Notes under the pieces: model-generated
Seen by the model: the letters and a program-made list of their open reading frames with translations, nothing else
Told to the model about the DNA's origin: nothing
Databases searched by the model: none
Shown here: positions 61,422 through 64,000 of the stretch, one piece after another
Layout of the letters: each line of letters opens with the position of its first letter
How positions within the stretch are numbered: position 1 is the stretch's first letter
Translations under genes and position numbers: made by a program
Assembly: GCA_027704905.1 (NCBI GenBank)
Contig: CM051016.1
Span: 16,481,538-16,545,537 of the forward strand
Source of the DNA: Muraenolepis orangiensis
Lineage: Eukaryota > Chordata > Actinopteri > Gadiformes > Muraenolepididae
Direction: 5' to 3'
DNA length: 64,000 nucleotides

Positions 61422-61882
61422 TATATATATCTTTTTTTATTCGGCAGATTTCCCAGCAGCAGCCAACCTTCATACAACAGGTTCCGCTACAGCAGCAGCC
61501 ACCCATGAGCTACCAGGCCCCGCCCCCTCAGTTCCACCAGGCCCCGCCCCCTCAGTCCCACCAGGCCCTGCCTCCTCAGTCTCACCATGGCCGCAGCATC
61601 AAAGAGGGTATGAGTCACTCGCAAATGGAAATCAGTTCTTTGTTTTATCGACTTGGGCAAGTAATCACACAACCCTTGATATGTTCTGTGTGTATTTATT
61701 CCAGACATGGTGGAGATGATGCTGATGCAGAATGCCCAGATGCATCAGATTGTGATGCAAAACATGATGCTCAAAGCCCTGCCTCCCCTGGGCTTCCCAG
61801 GGTCTGAGAGGCCCGGCCTCTCTACCACCACACACATGGGGTGCCCAGGGCAGGTGAGTCTCTCTCTCCATCTCTCTCTCTC

Positions 61883-61943
<61 letters not shown>

Positions 61944-62994
61944 CTTTTCTTCTGACACTTCCTGGCAGACTTAATAATGTATTTATTTATTTACATTTAG
62001 AGTATAGTGCAGATAAGAGTGGAATAAAGTAGGGTAGAATAGAGTAGGGTAAACTAGAGCAGTATATTCGACTATAGTAGAGTAATGATCAAGTCGCAAG
62101 CAAGTCCTAGAGTCATTGCTTACAGTTATTGCATGCACACATACATACTTACAGTACATACACACATTACACTACACTACAGTCATTTAGCAGACGCTTT
62201 TATCCAAAGCGACTTACAATAGTGCGTTCAACAAAGGAAGGTAAGAGAGCAACTCGTCACTAGAAGTCAAACGCGCATTTCATTCCTAACAACACACATA
62301 TAAACATAAATACATATATCCATTAACATACACACACACACATGCGTACATACACATGTACATACTGTACATACCTACATACACACACACATACACACAT
62401 ACACACATGCGTACATACACACATGCGTACATACACATGTACATACTGTACATACCTACATACACACATACACACATGCGTACATACACATGTACATACT
62501 GTACATACCTACATACACACACACATACACACATACACACATGCGTACATACACATGTACATACTGTACATACCTACATACACACACACATACACACATA
62601 CGTACATACACATGTACATACTGTACATACCTACATACACACATGCGTACATACACATGTACATACTGTACATACCTACATACACATACACACACACACA
62701 TACGTACATGTAAAGTACAATACCGTACAGACAACCTCTATCCTCGACCGCAGTTTGAGTACTACCTTTGTTTGTTCCCAGGGCCCACACTACTGGCCCC
62801 CGGTGAAGTCCAAGGCCGGTGCGGTCTACCATCACCATCACTACGGCCCGGGCTCCGCCGCCCTGCCCCCGCTGCCCACCCTCGGCTACCCCGCATGGCC
62901 ACCCATGATGTCACCCGCAGCGCCGGGGGGACAAGCACATGGGGCGCACCTGCACCTGCCCTCCATGCATTTCATCCATGCACCACCCACCTGA
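60242..62994 (+). CDS. C21orf58: Orthologue of human C21orf58 (uncharacterised, His/Pro/Gln-rich protein)
   Basis: Seven coding exons: 60242-60298, 60473-60530, 60632-60705, 60842-61096, 61448-61607, 61705-61853 and 62782-62994. They join in frame to 321 residues, close to the 322 of human C21orf58. The N-terminus has DQMTQLRLKLIEKKLENER, then RRKRDLLQRLREQHMLEEL, the most conserved stretch of the family. The middle is proline-rich with a seven-histidine run and IIQQQP. The conserved core follows: SIKEDMVEMMLMQNAQMHQI and MLKALPP. The C-terminus has a second His cluster (YHHHHY) and ends in HAPPT. No enzymatic motif or membrane segment is visible, and the function is unknown. Its position head-to-head with pcnt matches the human arrangement. 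Introns 5 to 7 carry CT, TA and CA-type repeats. Confidence 0.93.
61320..61430. repeat. (CT)n followed by (TA)n
   Basis: About 27 CT units then a TA run, located just before the acceptor of the C21orf58 exon at 61448. Confidence 0.95.
61858..61942. repeat. (CT)n microsatellite
   Basis: A near-continuous CT run starting 5 nt after the donor of the C21orf58 exon ending at 61853. Confidence 0.95.
62178..62290 (-). mobile_element. L2 3'-tail fragment
   Basis: Same L2 tail as at 34486 and 19956: CATTTAGCAGACGCTTTTAT followed by CCAAAGCGACTTACAATAGT. Located in the last intron of C21orf58. Confidence 0.75.
62328..62712. repeat. CA-rich minisatellite with nested larger unit
   Basis: Five or six copies of a core ATGCGTACATACACATGTAC plus ATACTGTACATACCTACATA, separated by variable CACACATA runs. 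It sits directly upstream of the last C21orf58 exon. Confidence 0.9.
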
Positions 62995-63434
62995 GAAAAG
63001 GCTGTCCCCACTACAATCTCACTGATTGCATGATTGTTGCTCAAGTGACTATAGGTAGTAATAGCATAATACCTGCTAATAATAACAGGCTGGTAACACA
63101 CTTCCGATACTTGTTTTTTAGTTTTTACCAGTCATGCAGAATAGTGTGCATGTTTTTTTGCATGCTGTTGAGGTATAAATTCATTGAACCTTTGCAAAAT
63201 GTAGGCCTATAAAACAACTAATAGAGGGACAAACTAAACCAACTTTTTAGTTTTACAATCATTTGGAGTAGCCCCCCTCCCCATACATTCATTCAAATAG
63301 GTAAAGGGGCTTGTAATTATTATCCAGGATGGACAGCCCTTTAGCCATTTATTTGAACGAAAAACGTACATTCACATTGCCATTGCCATAGCAGAAAATG
63401 TCAAATAAGATATAGTTCACCACTCCTGCTGCAC

Positions 63435-63530
63435 ATATAGGTGTAACCAGGAGTGTCCCACACTGGGATCGAACTCACGTCCCTTCGGTGTGAGAGGTGA
63501 CGCTCTAACGTGAGAAGCCACTCACGGGCT
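63435..63530 (-). mobile_element. tRNA-like SINE head or tRNA relic
   Basis: The minus strand shows GAGCCCGTGAGTGGC, ACGTTAGAGCGTCACC and GAGTTCGATCCCAGTG. These have the spacing of tRNA boxes A and B but no intact cloverleaf. It differs from the main SINE family of the window. Confidence 0.45.
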
Positions 63531-63894
63531 CTAGCATCATCACTAAAACTAGGTCCATAGGGAAGAACGAATGAAACAACACAAAATGATTTGCAAATGT
63601 AATTTATTTCACATAGCGTCGTTTTCTGCTACTTGTTTCTCTGAGAATCCAGGAAACGCAAATAAGCATGTTGACTTGAGTGGCAAATAACAATCGGTTC
63701 ATTATATTTTTAACATACACACAACCATTGCCACGACGTTCATTGATGACTTTACAACTGTACAAAAATGGTAATTTACAGAAATTGTATAAAATAACCA
63801 TGTCACTTTATTTAATTCCACACATATTTCTTTCTTTCCAGATTTGTGAAATTACCTTGTGCCGTCACTCACTTCAATTGATCTCAGGAACACA

Positions 63895-63900
63895 AATAAA
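63895..63900 (+). terminator. Candidate polyadenylation signal for C21orf58
   Basis: An AATAAA hexamer lies about 900 nt after the C21orf58 stop codon on the same strand. No nearer canonical signal was seen on this strand. The assignment is inferred from position only. Confidence 0.3.
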
Positions 63901-64000
63901 CAAACTGCCACCACCCCATCGTATAAAATAACATGCTTGGAACATACAGAAGACAAAAACAAAATCCAGTATATATATTAAGATTACCAAAACCATTAAA

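Larger units (their letters stand above)
62995..64000. other. Downstream of C21orf58, no further gene seen
   Basis: AT-rich sequence containing one tRNA-like relic (63435-63530) and a candidate poly(A) signal at 63895. Open frames are short and unsupported. Confidence 0.4.

Noticed and set aside
62328..62712. CRISPR-like regular repeats
   Set aside because: The repeats are low-complexity CA-type units in a vertebrate intron, without unique spacers.
62286..62734. Cys/Val- and Tyr/Thr-rich frames in the CA-type arrays (also 59336-59572 and 58339-58755)
   Set aside because: Pure products of simple-sequence repeats.

Overview
The window is a gene-dense piece of a teleost fish chromosome. The evidence is spliced genes with GT/AG introns, abundant simple repeats, L2-type and other non-LTR retrotransposons with their usual fish 3' tails, tRNA-derived SINEs, hAT elements with 8-bp target-site duplications, and a U2 snRNA sequence. 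The species cannot be named from the sequence alone. Nothing prokaryotic or viral was seen.

Layout. At 1499-5680 (minus strand) is a small spliced gene I do not recognise. It encodes a protein of about 264 residues built from some eleven 18-residue repeats. Its introns hold a THAP-encoding DNA transposon (2864-3601) and a hAT element (4035-5564). The stretch 5700-11400 is repeat-rich: a 21-bp minisatellite, two coding-like exons of unknown identity, a full-length U2 snRNA sequence, and the 3' end of a Ty1/copia element abutted by a truncated LINE. At 12235-18464 (minus) lies a SENP2-type SUMO protease gene in 17 exons. At 18966-21295 lie a non-autonomous hAT element with a long perfect hairpin and a frameshifted L2 LINE.

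Most of the window, 21928-58044 (minus), is the pericentrin gene (pcnt). I traced 61 coding exons whose splice phases agree from the start codon to the stop codon, about 4,197 codons. It runs from the conserved N-terminal basic motif through a very long coiled coil to the C-terminal PACT centrosome-targeting domain. Divergently, at about 59.7-63.0 kb on the plus strand, is the orthologue of human C21orf58. It has seven coding exons giving 321 residues, against 322 in human. The head-to-head PCNT/C21orf58 arrangement is the same as on human chromosome 21, which supports both identifications. Large CTAT arrays and a CA array lie between the two genes.

No shared pathway links all the genes. Pcnt is a centrosomal scaffold, the SENP2-like enzyme removes SUMO, and C21orf58 is uncharacterised. 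The most unusual items are the 18-residue repeat gene, the copia remnant, the perfect palindromes, two very short pcnt exons, a microsatellite serving as a polypyrimidine tract, and a five-codon upstream ORF whose stop overlaps the C21orf58 start codon.
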